Below the pieces are notes generated by a model. It made no database searches and was not told where the DNA came from. It saw only the letters and a program-made list of their open reading frames with translations. A program made the translations under genes and the position numbers. A stretch of DNA of 64,000 bases from Asterella californica (Eukaryota; Streptophyta; Marchantiopsida; Marchantiales; Aytoniaceae), in contig JAYKYS010000002.1 of assembly GCA_036924285.1 (NCBI GenBank), forward strand, positions 42,733,501-42,797,500, written 5' to 3'. Shown here in pieces: positions 10,493 through 22,548 of the stretch (the first letter of the stretch is position 1; each line of letters starts with the position of its first letter).

Positions 10493-11352
10493 AGCTTCGG
10501 AAGAGCAACCAGGAGTTATAGGCACGCTTGTAGCAACGCGATCAGGAGGTTCTCCGAGTGCGGGAGAAGATCACCGCCCTCGCAGAGGAGAAGACGACAT
10601 GGAAGACGCAGCGGGAAGCCGCAGAAGCGCGAGTGGAAGCCGAGAAGACGCAGCGGGAAGCAGCGGAAGCTCGTGCGCAGGAAATGCTAGCACAGTCGGT
10701 GGAGGCACTTCGGAAGAAGTTCAACTTCACCGCGGGTAGGAAGTTGCTTACCCTGGCTAGAGGATGAGACAACGAGTCCAAGACAATGTTGGTAGAATGC
10801 AAGGAAAGCATGTTCAGGTATTTGGATCGGCAAATAGAGGGAGTGAAGACACTCTATGGTCTTCTCTCGCTTCTGACACCCGCAACTACATCTTCCCAAT
10901 TCCCAGCACCATCGACTGGATCCGAACTGGAGAAGGAGGAGTTCGACCTCGCTGTGCACTTGGTAGTAACAGCGTTGGAAGCCGAAAAGACCCCGGAGGA
11001 AGCCTCGGAAAACAAGATGTCTTCTGGAAGACAGCAAGACGAGCCGTCTTCCCAGATATTTCGTGTGGAGGAAGCGACTTCCTCGGACCCCTATGAGGTC
11101 GCCATGGTCCCTAGTGCCGCACCAATGCCTCAGAAGAGCGAGGAAGCACCACCCGACTCCGCTTCCCAGAAGACGCTTCCGTCTTCCGAAGCCAAAGTAG
11201 CAGCGACAGCAGGGCCAGCGAAGAACGAGGAGGAAGAAGCCACCTCCGTGTTACCCGAGGTGTTCGCAGGACTTGCTAACTTATCAGAAGCCGCATTAGG
11301 AGCTCCGGTAGGAGCAGATCAGGTAGGGATTATCACCGAGCAATCAGAGTAG
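10493..11352 (+). pseudogene. Element G large ORF, 3' half (coiled coil and acidic tail)
   Basis: This continues the frame of 514-1930 after element A, since the inserted length including one target copy (8562 bp) is divisible by three. It has stops at about 10516 and 10528 (TAG) and 10765 (TGA), again one C-to-T step from CAG or CGA. Between them lies a strong coiled coil, including a 13-residue repeat EKTQREAAEARxx in two copies (TWKTQREAAEARVEA and EKTQREAAEARAQE). The last open piece, 10786-11352 (188 codons), has a short helical part (CKESMFRYLDRQIEGVK) and a low-complexity Glu/Ala/Ser/Pro tail. No catalytic motif is present. An elongated structural or gag-like protein is inferred. No family was recognised. 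Confidence 0.5.
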
Positions 11353-12901
11353 ATAGTAACCAACGTTGACATCCCAATTTAGTAGGACCGAACATGCTAT
11401 CTTAAGAGTGGCAGTTTTTCAGTGTAAAATTAGTTAGGATACCATGTGGCAGCATAGGTAGCGTAGGAAACAACAAGGTGGATGGCTAATCAGGAAAGGA
11501 ATTGGTCTGTGTGTGGGTTGGTAGCCTTCTGACAGCGCCCATCTCTCCCTGGTGGTCGTCTCCTCTGTCCTCTCGTGGTAGACAGCATAAGTAGGAGCGA
11601 AGAGTAGAACTTGGACACACATTAGAGACGAGACACATGACATACAGTCTTCACACACTACACCTGAATGTTTGAGACATACGAATAGACTGGGATTATA
11701 CCGGAGGGGTCTGTATGTTCGTTTCCAGCAGTGGGTCGAAGATGTAGATAGAGGTAGTGCACAGTTTAGGAACAGAGAACGGCATCCTCGTGCAGTCTTG
11801 TTGTCTAGACTGGTGTGTCGAGGAGTAGGCGCAGGAAGTAGAGGGAGCGAGCTTCCCAACACCTATGTACCTTCTTCTCGGAGAATGGATTGCTGATTTG
11901 AGTGCAGAAGCTTTGCTCGTGGCTACTGGATAGTGGGTTCCTTGAATTTACTCCCAATTGTGCATGAGAAGTGTCCTTCTTGAGTGGCGGTGACTGTCAG
12001 CAGTGGTGGAAGTGCAGCTTGGCTCGTCCAGTGGAGCACTTAGCATCCGCATACGGATGGTCTTGTGGGTAAGAGATCCCAGATGACAGAGTAGCAGGAG
12101 CAGCGAAGAGAAGAAGAAAGAAGCTTTCTTCCCACCCCAGAAGACGACATCCTCAAGTAGAAGATGGTGTAACTGTGCGCACGTTTGTTGTCTTCCTCCC
12201 CAAACTATTACAAGCAGGGATGGCTTGTTAGTCAGGATCCGGAGTAGAAGCCTGTCAGAATCTTAATTTCCCCTTTTCATCTTGTTTTCTCTTGTTTGGG
12301 TTTTCTCTTCTTCTCCATCTTCTCCCATCTTCCCCATCTTCTTACCTTCTTCTAGTGAGCTTCCGAGACTTCTATTGAGCTTCTGTGAAGGTGAATGTCG
12401 TTGTAGTGCTGCAGGAAGACCATTTCCGTAGGCAGAAGCCTGGGAAGGCTACAAGGGGCATACACCCTGTGATTAATCTAACCCGTTGGAATGTGAGTGA
12501 GAGAGTAAGATGTAACAGCCGTTGCTAGTCGACTTCTGCGAAACAGGACAGTCTTCTGGAGGTGTGAGAAGCCGAGTTGAACCCTCAGAAGCCGAGAATT
12601 GCTTCGGGAAGACGGTACTGAGAAGACCGGAAGAAGTGATTTGGAAGCAGGAAGCGTGTCTTCCCGAGCTTCTCTGTGAATAGTTGTGTGATATTTTAGT
12701 TAGTAGTTGTTTGTTTAGGTCCAGAGCACCGTTTGGCGAGTATGGAAGACGCTTGGTTTTGTGAAAAGACGGGATTTCTAGACAAAACCCGTGTGTTTGA
12801 ACAGATCTTAGAACTTAGAGCAGCGTTACTTGTGAAAATCCTCTGTGGGGACGATATCTTGTATACTAAATGGACAAAAGGAGTAATCCTGCGACACTGC
12901 A
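11353..12901. other. Non-coding right part of element G and junction to element B
   Basis: No supportable gene is seen. Scattered GAAGAC/GTCTTC hexamers continue to about 12745, dense from 12100 on. A TGTAACAGCC at about 12510 could be an LTR start, but no matching copy is in the window. A 93-codon ORF at 12733 runs across the junction with element B and is probably chance. Confidence 0.4.
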
Positions 12902-15900
12902 AAGAGGAAGAAGTGGTCAATCGACACAGAGCATGGGTGGGTCATAAGAGCAGCCAACAACACAAGAGGAGACTTGTATGGAGCTTGTCGAGACATCAGA
13001 GTGCGCGTAGGTGATATTGCTATCGAGCAAAACTTCTTTGTTCAGGAAGCAACATCATACCCGCTCATTCTTGGTCAACTTTTCATCATAGCAACTTGGA
13101 TGGAGACAAAGGTACTGGACGACGGATCTGCTTATGCTAGGATCCGAAGTCAAGATGGGACGAGAGCGGTACAATTCTTGACTGTACCGTCCAATCACGA
13201 GCGCAACTGAGACCGTTTGAGGGAGAAACCGCTTCCAAGGGTGAGTGAGGAGTTCAAGGATTTTTGTTGAGTACCACTCTAGAGCGGGATTGTGGTGGTG
13301 CGCAGGAGAAGATACTCTCGCTTGATGGAGATAGTGCCTTTTGTACAAGGTTTGTTAGGTTTTCAGAGTGTGGGATTGCTATTCACAAGAAGGTGGAAGA
13401 GTTGAGAAGAAAAGAACAAAAACATTTGCGTGATGTTGAGTTGATGATGAAAGAGTTGGGTGAGCTAGAAAGGGATGAATGGATTTCTGGTGTTTATGAA
13501 GAGGATGGGTTGGAGGATCCTTTGGGAGTGATCATGTCTATTGGATGGGAGGATATGGATAAGGTTGTGCATATTCATTCAAGGGAGGTTTTTTCGGTGA
13601 TCGAATCATTTCGTGTACCGGAGGTTCGAGTTGAGACAAGGTACAAGACAGTGGATAGGAAGATAAAGCTAGTTGTTGGTCCTTTGCCGGAAGACACTAA
13701 CCAACAGATGGATCGAGTTTCAAGGGAGAAGAGTTTGAGAGATCCTGCAATGATAGGACACAAGTTCACGGAGAAGACCCTTGAAGAGCTGAAGATTAGA
13801 TCTGATGGGTCTCTTCTATCAGAAGAGAGGATGTGCTTCAAGGAGATGCTTTCACGACATGGGAAAGCATTTGCCTTTGAGCCACATGAGATTGGGTATG
13901 TAGACCCGTACGTTGTTACCCCGATGGTTATCTTCACGGTACCGCATATGTCATGGAACCTGAGACCAATTCCAGTACCGCGGGCTCACTTGCCCAAACT
14001 AGTGGAGTTGCTGAAGGAGAAGATGCGGATGATGATCTTGGAGCCGTCGTTTGCACCGTATTCGAACAGATGGTTTACAATGCCTAAGAAGAATGGGTCA
14101 CTGCGGTTCATCCAACACATGCAACCCGGTGAACGCAATAACAATCAGAAATGCTGAGGTGGGACCGATTGTGGATGAGTTTGCTGAAGCATTTGCAGGA
14201 AGAGCAATTTACTCAATGGGAGATCTTTACTCAAGGTATGATCAGTTTCAACTAGCGGAGGAGAGCAGAAGCTTCACGACAATGAGGACACCTTTGGGGT
14301 TGGTTAGGATGTGTACCTTACCACAGAGAGCTACCAACTCGGTAGCACACATGATGAACGAGATGAATTGAGTCCTAAGGAACTTCATTCCTGAAAAGAC
14401 GATGCCCTTCTTGACATCCCCATCAAAGGATGTGTGGAAGATGAGAAGGATGAAGCGTTAGATCAGAAGGGGTATCGGCGATACATAGCTAATCATATCG
14501 CAGATTGTGAGAAGATCTTATCTCGACTTGAGGAAGTTCATCTTACGCTGTCAGGTGCGGAAGTCTACATTTGGGGTTAGAGAGGTTTTGATCGTTGATC
14601 ATTTGTGTGGATCGTTTGGTCGGAAGCCAGATCCGAACAAGGTGGATGCGATTGGAAGGATGAAGGAGGTTTGCAACTCGCTGACAGAAGTAAGAAGATT
14701 TTTGGGTGCTTGTGTATGCTACCACATTTGGATTCCTCATTATGCGCATGTGGCGGATCCGTTGTATGGATTGTTGCGTAAGGGTCATAAGTTCAGATGG
14801 GAGGAAGAGCATACTGATGCGGTAAGGAAGCTGAAGTCTTTACTATCATCTCCTCTAGTTCTGGGAAGGATTGATTACAAGGGTGCTAGGCCGGTGGTTC
14901 TTATTGTGGATACAAGTCCAGTTGCAATTGGATGGGCAGTCGGTCAGGACGATGAGGATGGAGACATGTTTGCGGTTAGGTTCGGAGCGAAGGTGTTAAG
15001 TGCTCGACAACGTGCTTACCCGCAAGTGAAGAGAGAACTGTGGGGTATTGTTTCAGCTATGAAAACTGAGAAAGAGTATTTGATTGGAGCAGTAGTGGTG
15101 GTTGAAACTGATTGCTTGCCGTTGTTAGGGATGATCATGAATTGTTCAACTCCTGATATTCCGATGTTACGATGGATCGCATATATCAAGTCGTTGAACC
15201 CGGAGTTTAGACATATCGCAGGAAAGGATAATTTGATGACGGATATGTTATCTCGGGCTCGATATGATGGGGAGGATGAGATGATAGAAGACATTGAAAC
15301 GTGGGTACAGAGTTCTATTCGATTGCACAGACAGGAAGAGAAGATGAGTTATTTGTTGAAGGATTGTATGATGGTGATTTTCTTGATATCGGGAGGTACC
15401 TTAGTACGATGGTTAAGCAGACAGGTTGGACGGATGAGAGGTTTCAGAGAGTTCAAAAGAAGGCCTACAACTTCATGCTGCAGGATGGGTTTCTTTGAAA
15501 ACGACCGAAATAGAAAGATGGGGTACAACTACGGGTGATTTGCAACAAGGAAGATCAGCAGAAGTTACTCAAGGCGTTCCATGAGAGTCTTTGTGCTGGA
15601 CATCGAGGGATTTGGGCCAGTTTTACAAAGATGAAAGAGCGGTATTGATGGAAAAACATGTACAAGGATGTTGTATTTTTTGTGGAGTCTTGTTTGACAT
15701 GTCACATGTATTCGAACATCCGACATCGTGACGGATTACACCCGACTTATCCGTTGGCAATCCACTTCAAGTGGGTGGTAGACTTGATGATTATGCCGGT
15801 TGGATTGTGGCAGATGAGATATTTGATACTTGCTAGAGAAGATCTTTCAAATCAAGTCGAAGGTAGGGCGCTTCGGACGAAGACAACTGAAGGGGTATGT

Positions 15901-16733
15901 AGATTTCTCTTGGAAGAGGTTGTTTGCCGATATGGATGTGTGAGAAAGATCACTGCAGATCGCGGAGAGTTAGATGCACACGAGGCCCGTGAGTTCTTTG
16001 CAAGGTGTGGGGTGAGGTTGTCATTGACAACTGCTTACAATCCCGAAGGGAATGCCAAGAGTGAACGTGGTCATCCACCCATTGTGAAGACTTTGGTGAA
16101 GGCCTGCAACGGAAGGGTCCGCGAGTGACCTCGACTCTTACCATTTGCGTTATGAGCAGATCGAACAACGCAAGCTCGGTGACAGGTTACATGCCGGTGG
16201 AACTCATCACAGGTCAGAAACCTATCATGCCGATTGAAGAACATGTTCTGACATGGAGTGTGTTATCTTGAGAAGACAATCTGAATAGCGAAGAGCTTCT
16301 TGCTATTCGAATTACGCAGTTAGAGAGAAGACCAGAGGATATCCAAGATGCTTTGGATAGGCTACGAGAAGCACAGTTGAAGAACAATGTCAGATTTGAT
16401 CAGCGACATCGTTTGAGACCTAGGGAAATCAAGGAAGGTGATTGGGTGTTAATCTATGACAATAGTCTAGATAACCAGCATAGTGCACTTCGGAAGTTTT
16501 CCAGACGATGGTTTGGTCCGTATGTGGTGAAGAAGGTTCATGACAACGCAACTTACGTCCTGTAAGAGTTGGATGGAACGAGCTTGAAGATACCAGTGGC
16601 AGGTAAACGTGTCAAGATTTTCAAAAAGAGAGATGAGAAGGTCGATCTAGCAGATATCTTGACGGAGTTTCTGTTTGAGGATGAGGATTATGCAGAAGAC
16701 CTTGAAGGTGAGGTTGGCTACGATGGGAAGTAG
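12902..16733 (+). pseudogene. Protease-RT-RNase H-integrase remnant of element B
   Basis: Pieces of one polyprotein are spread over several frames. They include the protease C-terminus (QEATSYPLILGQ, 12974-13210), the RT N-terminus (13264-14157, with PVPRAHLPKLVELLKEKM and RWFTMPKKNGSLRFIQ), and an RT middle with SMGDLYSRYDQFQL. Two bases are lost in the catalytic FLDD region near 14412. The RT end, RNase H (VDTSPVAIGW) and linker follow at 14580-15300. The integrase lies at 15540-16300 and the C-terminal GPY module at 16353-16565. Stops include TGA at 16126, where C has TGG, and several 1-bp indels. Where C has a 1-bp loss near 55412, B keeps the base (GGAGGTTTGCAAC), so B preserves the ancestral frame there. 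The element is inactive. Confidence 0.85.
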
Positions 16734-16808
16734 GACGATAAGCCGATCCACTCTTTGGTTGGTATCTTTGGTGCATACCGAAGGATGCACAGGTTCAGAG
16801 GGAGTGGA

Positions 16809-18831
16809 TGTCGTGTCGTGTCGTGGACCAGCTCCTATCTGAAATTCAGACTTCGATGCTTGTCACTCCAAAGACACTCATGAGAAAGACAAGCTAAGCC
16901 CTAGCTTACGGGATTTTTGACATCATTTCGGATCTCCATTTTTATCGCATAGATGGGTAGAGCTCCTTGTCAGCTTTCCATAGACACTTCATCTACTTCG
17001 TTTGGACGCCTAGTGGAGAAGTTACAGGACTCGAAAGATGGAGAAAACAAGCTAGGCCCAGCTTATGGGTTTTTGGCACAACTTCTGATCTTCGCTTTTA
17101 TCGCATCAGTGGATAGAGCTCCTTGTCAGCTTTCCATAAGCACTTCATCTACTTTGTTTGGACGCCTAGTGGAGAAGTTATAGGACTCGAAAGATGGAGA
17201 AAACAAGCTAGGTCCGAGCTTACGGTTTTTGGCCACAACTTCGGATCTTCACTTTCATCACATAGATGGGTACAGCTCATTGTCAACTTTCCATGAGCAT
17301 CTTGTTTACTTCGTTTGGATATCTAGTGAAGAAGTTATGCGACTCGAAAGAAGGTAAAATCAAGCTAGGCCCTAGTTTAATTGCTGACTGGGTATTTGAG
17401 GCTTAGGCGCTATATCAAAGACGCAAGGGGCCTGCTTCATTATTGTTAAGAGAACTTTGTAAGTACAGAGACTGACGCAAGGGGGCTGCTTAAGGGGCTT
17501 ACTTGTTCCTGCGATCTGTCGATGGACGTTTTGGAGAATTGGGAAGTCTAATACACGCGCGCAAGGTGTCATTGGGTTCAGATCTGTGCAGGCTACGCAC
17601 AGGTTAAGACGGTTTGGGAAGAGACGGATCGAGGGTTGTGTTCTGAGAGAAATTGAGACGCAGGAAGGAGATTTGGGATTTTCAGTTATCTGTGAAGGAG
17701 AGTTGGACTGTTCGGACCGTTCCGGAGTCCAAACTTCCTGTCCTTGGATCCATCAGGATCAGAACACTGAGTTCTACAGGAAATTGAAGACGATACGAAG
17801 TTTCATCGGACGGTTCAGGAGATTTGAGTGAAATTGGCTCGCAGGGAAGCGCTTACGTCAGATTTTTGTTTGCCTGTGACATGAGATTGGGTTGTTCTTC
17901 GTGATCGGTGAGCCAAGCTCTTCGTTCTTGGTGTCTACGCGATCAAAGAGTCTTCATCTACGCATAGGAGAAGACTGTACGTGAATTGGATTGTGGTTGG
18001 TTGTGGTGAGCAAGTTTGAGCCGCAGAGAGCTGATTTACGTCAGGTTTTTGACAACTTGTGACCAAAATTCTTGCGTGGTTTTGCAAGGGGAACTCCAAA
18101 CGACTTGTTTGGAGTTTCGTTGGGTTCGTGATAGCTAGATCTATCTGCCAAGGAAGACGGTTATCAGTTTAGACAATCCGTTTGTGCGGTGTGCGCGATT
18201 TTAAGCCGCAGGGAGGAGTTTTTAAAAGTTCGGTCACCTGCGACCAAAAATCGGTGATATCTCGACTGTCGGGAGTCGGATCTGAAGATTTCTTGGGTTA
18301 ACGGAGTCAGCGGAGGAGATCTTATCGACATCTGAAGTCAGTTTGGCGAAAGGAGGAAGTCCACAGATAGTTCTTTTTCAGTTTCTTCGCTACGGATTTT
18401 GCTCTTTTGAGTTCGTTAGAGTTCTGGTTGGCTATATACAGCTTGTGGTAGCTAGCTTTAGCTAAGAACTTGTACATGGATGTGGTTTGGACTTGAGTTT
18501 GGATCGCGTGATACTGTTGTGGCTCTGCTTGTTAGCAAAGGAAAGTTTCTCTTGCTTTGAGCTACGCTTCGGTATTTTTGGGTCATGGTTGAGAATAAGA
18601 GGTTGTTTTTAAGGGCTTTGAAGCATGTTACATATCGCTGTGGTCTGTTTTTCAGTTCTGTGCTCTTAGGAGAAAGAATCGGCAGTGTACATACATTTGG
18701 AGTGTATATATCGTAGCGTTCGTTTTTGTGATTGTTTTTCTCTGTCTTGTCTCTGTTTCAACACACAACATCTCCACAGCCAGGAACCTCGTGTTTTCCT
18801 GGACATCCTTCACGCAATATCTGACACGATA
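16809..18831 (+). repeat. 3' LTR of element B
   Basis: It begins TGTCGTGTCGTG and ends TGACACGATA, matching the C LTR end CGACACGACA. At 2023 bp it is about 160 bp longer than the C LTR because it has three rather than two copies of an internal 156-bp repeat. It is followed directly by fragment D of the same family. Confidence 0.85.
16921..17380 (+). repeat. Three 156-bp tandem units inside the LTR of element B
   Basis: The phrase AGCTCCTTGTCAGCTTTCC recurs at 16961, 17117 and (as AGCTCATTGTCAACTTTCC) 17273, with the surrounding sequence also repeated (GTTTGGACGCCTAGTGGAGAAGTTA). Element C LTRs have two units, with starts at 49811 and 49968. Confidence 0.85.
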
Positions 18832-18834
18832 ACA

Positions 18835-19977
18835 TCATCGATCACATCTCAGATTCTGAGAAGATCCTATCTTGACTTGAAGAAGTTCATCTCATGCTGT
18901 CAGGTGCAAAGTCTACATTTGGAGTTAGAGAAGTTCTGATCGTTGGTCATTTGCGTGGATCGTTTGGTCGGAAGTCATATCCAAACAAGATGGGAGGATG
19001 AAGGAGATTTGCAACTTGTTGACAGAAGTAAGAAGATTTTTGGGTGCTTGTGTATTCTACCACATTTGGATTCCTCATTATGCGCATGTGGCGGATCCAT
19101 TATATGGGTTGTTACGCAAGAGTCATAAGTTTAGATGGGAGGAAGAACATACGACGCGGTATGGAAGCTGAAGTCCTTAATATCATCTCCTCCAATTGAG
19201 AAAGATTGATTACAAGGGTGCTAGGCCGGTGGTTCTTACTGTAGATACAAGTCCAATTGCAATCGGATGGGCAGTAGGACAGGATGATGAGATGGAGACA
19301 GATTTGCGGTTAGGTTCGGAGCAAAGATGTTAAGTGCTCGTCAATGTGTATATTCGTAAGTGAAGAGAGAACTATGGAGTATTGTTTCAGCCATGAAAAA
19401 TGAGAAAGAGTATTTGATTGGAGTAGCAGTGGTGGTTGAAAATTGATTATTTGTCGTTATTAGGGATGATCATGAATTGTACGACTCCTAATATTGTGAT
19501 GTTACGATGGATTGCATATATCAAGTCGTTGAATCCGGAGATTAGACATATCGTAGGGAAAGATAATTTGTTGACAGATATGTTATCTCGAGCTCGATAT
19601 GATGAGAGGATGAGATGGTCAAAGATATTGACGACGTGGGTGTAAAGTTCTATTCGATTGCACACACAAGAATGGAAGATGAGTTGTTTGTTGAAGGATT
19701 GTATGATGGTGATTTTCTTGACACTGGAAGGTACTTTAGTATGATGGTCAAGCATACAGGTTGGACGGATGAGAGATTTTGGAGAGTTCAAAGGAAGGCC
19801 TACAACTTCATGTTGTAGGATGGATTTCTTTGGAAGCAGTCAAAGCAGAAAAGTGAGATACCGCTACGAGTGATTTGCAACAAAGAAGATCACCAGAAGT
19901 TGCTTAGAGCATTTCATGAGAATCTTTGGGCTGGACATCGAGAGATTTGGATCACTTTTATGAAGATGAAAGAGCGC
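18835..19977 (+). pseudogene. Fragment D: RT-RNase H-integrase piece of the C family
   Basis: It matches element C from about 55231 to 56388, starting in the RT thumb (GATCACATCTCAGATTCTGAG) and ending in the integrase zinc domain (ATGAAAGAGCG). Recognisable pieces are TFGVREVLIV-like, FLGACVFYHIWIPHYAHVADP, RWIAYIKSLNPEIRHI and GKDNLLTDMLSRA. Frames are broken by many indels. It directly abuts the LTR of element B, so B may have inserted into or next to an older relative. Confidence 0.85.
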
Positions 19978-20572
19978 ATATCGATCCAAAGGTTGAAAGC
20001 AACGTTCGTTGGATAGTTGAGATCCATTGTTCTTCCAACAAGATGTACACCGTCAGATCTCAAATCTCTCCGTATGTAACAGTCGGAAGGATCACCGGAA
20101 GTTGTAAGTCCATCACCCTTCTCATGAACTCGTCACCAAAATACGCAACTAATCATTGTCAAAAATGATCGCGGTGAATGCAGTGAAGCTTGATGTGAAA
20201 TGAATTCGAGAAAAGAAGATCCGGAGCTGGTATCAAACCTCCATCCATAACCATCACTTTCATAATTCTTCACTTTTTCATGCAGACCTCCGAGAACTCT
20301 CACGAACCACCCGCTAAGAGAAGATGTCTTATAAACCCTCAACCCAATATTTTATACACAAATGCAGCCACAAGGACCACTAATATGAACACCACAGATT
20401 GATGACTTGGCACATTTTTCTATCATATGATCACTTAACAAATAATCGTGATGATGACACCCATCTCATCGTTCGACGAGTTACGTGATAAGATTCACGA
20501 AACATAGAAAAGAAACACATCCTAAGTTCTAGGAGAATTTCACACTAGAGCCGTACCACAACACGACAGCGA
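19978..20572. other. Unassigned spacer
   Basis: No gene, LTR or repeat is recognised between fragment D and element H. Confidence 0.5.
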
Positions 20573-22548
20573 GATATGATGTGGTTGAAGATGTGCTCAG
20601 AAAGTCAACATCACGGTTGGGCAACTGATTGCACTCAACCTCAATTTACGGAGGGAACTTAGAGAAGGAATGAGTTATAAGAGAAGCAAGAAAAAGAAAC
20701 CCAAGAGCAAAACATCAAAATCTGTGGGGGTTGGTGTGGTGGATGTGCATGCTTCAGAGGTATGCACTAGAGCTTCAAAGATTGAAGTCTATTTGAATGG
20801 TCATTTTGTCTCTAACGTGCTGGTGGATGGAGGATCAATTGTAAATGTCATATCAAAGAGGTTGATGAAAAAGTTGGGGATGGAACCTACTCGGTTGGCT
20901 AGCATTGTTGTGGGGATGGCTAACAAACAACGAGTAAGACCTCTTGGTGTGTTAGAGAAGGTGGTTGTGTTTGTGATGAGTGTTCAAACACTGATCCACA
21001 AGAGATATTTACGAATTGGACCTAGAGATCATAGACTGATAGTACTTCTCTCAGGTGTTAGAGTTGTGACTTCTGACTCTGATAGATCCACTAGTGACTA
21101 TTAAAAATCTGATACGGAGGATGATCAGAGTGTCTTAGAAGTAGATACAAGAAATTCTTACGATCAAGAATCCTCATCTGATGATGAAAGATTTGGTCGA
21201 GATGAATCATTACATCAGCTTAGTGCTATTGACTTGTTGTCAACCAGTAGTAAAAAAAAGACCCTGACAAAGAAAAGTTGAGTGAGGCAAAGATTGTGAG
21301 AAGACTCTCTACTTTGAAATTTGGTATAAATGTCATTCAAGATGAGAAAATAGATTCTTAGATATATTTCAAAAATATATCCATGTGTTTGCTTTCAGTT
21401 ACAAAGATTTGAAAGAGGTGACTCTAGCGACCATCAAATCAAATTGGAAGAGAATGTAAGACCAGTTCGACAAAAGCAAAGAAGGTTCAATCCTACAACG
21501 GCAATGATGATCAAGGAAGAGACAAAAAAGTTGAAAAAGACGATTTTCATCTACGAGATAGAGAACTCAAAATGCATTTCACCCATTGTAATTGCAAGAA
21601 GATGAATGGTAAGTTGCGAGTGTGCATAGACTATAAAAAACTGAATGTAATTACCAAGAAGGATTATAATCTCTATCATTTATAGATGACATTTTGGAAG
21701 AGGTTACTGGTCATGAGTAGTACAACTTTGGTGATGGTTATAGTGAGTATAACCAGATCAAGATAACACATGAGTACCAGCAGTTGACAACATTCACTAT
21801 TCCTTGAAAAACATTTGCATTTCGAGTGATGTTATTTGGATTATGTAATGCTCCAATCACATTTCAGAGGTTTATGAACAAGGTGTTTGAACCATTCAAA
21901 GGGAAGTTTATTCGTGATTTCATTTTTACGTGTACGGAAGAAAGGAGGAACACTTTGATCATGTGATCAAAATTTTGTAGCGGTTGGAGCAAGCCAACGT
22001 TTCTCTAAATCCAGAGAAGTGCATCTTTGGCTGCGAAGAAGGTCTACTATTGGGACACATCATTTCCAAGAATGGTATAGCGGTAGATTATGAGAAGATG
22101 AAGAGATTGCGGATCTTTCATTTTCGATCAACTTGACAAAGTTGAGATAGTCTTTTGGCATGGTTGGATATTATCGTAAGTTTGTCTTTTCTTTTTCGAA
22201 CAAAGCAATAGCTTTGACTATGTACATGAAGAAAGGAGTTGATTTTGACTTGATAATTCATGATCAAAAGACAAAAGAACCATTTGAGGAGCTGAAAAAG
22301 GCATTGGTGATAACTCCTATACTTGCTAAACTTGAGTGGAATAAACCATTTATTCTATATACGGATGTCTCAAATGTAGTAGCCAAACGTACCTTAAGTC
22401 AGTTAGATGAAGATGGACATGATCATCCTATAGCTTATGCTAGTAGGTAGATGGTTCTCGCGGAGAAATATTCTATGATTGAACGAGAAGACTTAGCTGT
22501 GATTTTTGGTTTGAAGAAATTTCGACACTACTTGCTAGGAGGAAAATT
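20573..22548 (+). pseudogene. Element H, forward part: protease-RT-RNase H remnant related to element A
   Basis: It aligns with element A from about 6129 (QAGYDVVEDV) to about 8200 (FGLKKFRHYLLG). The protease motif LVDGGSIVNVIS is intact in 20670-21104. An internal deletion of about 100 bp near 21000 removes the segment matching A 6555-6640. RT is broken by many stops and indels, and the FIDD box is partly lost near 21925. Thumb and connection survive at 22160-22450 (MVGYYRKFVFSFSNKA). Gag, integrase and the 3' end are absent. At 22399 it keeps the CAG codon that is TAG in A. Confidence 0.85.

Larger units (their letters stand above)
1..12750 (+). mobile_element. Element G: decayed GAAGAC-rich retroelement-like unit, split by element A
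   Basis: Two blocks, 1-1930 and 10493 to about 12750, share one compositional signature, a great excess of GAAGAC/GTCTTC on both strands, and one reading frame. They are separated by an LTR retrotransposon with a 4-bp target duplication, so they were one unit before that insertion. By eye the first 430 bases alone hold eight GAAGAC/GTCTTC hexamers, where about 0.2 would be expected by chance. The encoded protein has a globular N-terminal part, an acidic Ser/Glu/Asp-rich middle and a coiled-coil C-terminal part. No reverse transcriptase or LTR pair is visible, so the class is uncertain. It could be a non-autonomous retroelement with a gag-like ORF or a decayed host repeat gene. The right boundary is set by the last hexamer at about 12745 and is approximate. 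Confidence 0.5.
12902..18831 (+). mobile_element. Element B: 5'-truncated gypsy copy of the C family
   Basis: The sequence aligns with element C from 53645 (inside the protease) to the end of its LTR. The 5' LTR, gag and the protease N-terminus are missing. The internal region carries many stops and frameshifts, and the 3' LTR is complete. The break at 12902 falls within the shared string AAGAGGAAGAAGTGG. LTR divergence from C is much larger than that between the two LTRs of C, so B is an older insertion. Confidence 0.85.

Noticed and set aside
11434..11862. A 142-codon minus-strand ORF in the right part of G
   Set aside because: No family motif, low-complexity composition, and non-coding surroundings.
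12510..12720. An LTR starting TGTAACAGCC
   Set aside because: No second copy, primer site or polypurine tract was found in the window.
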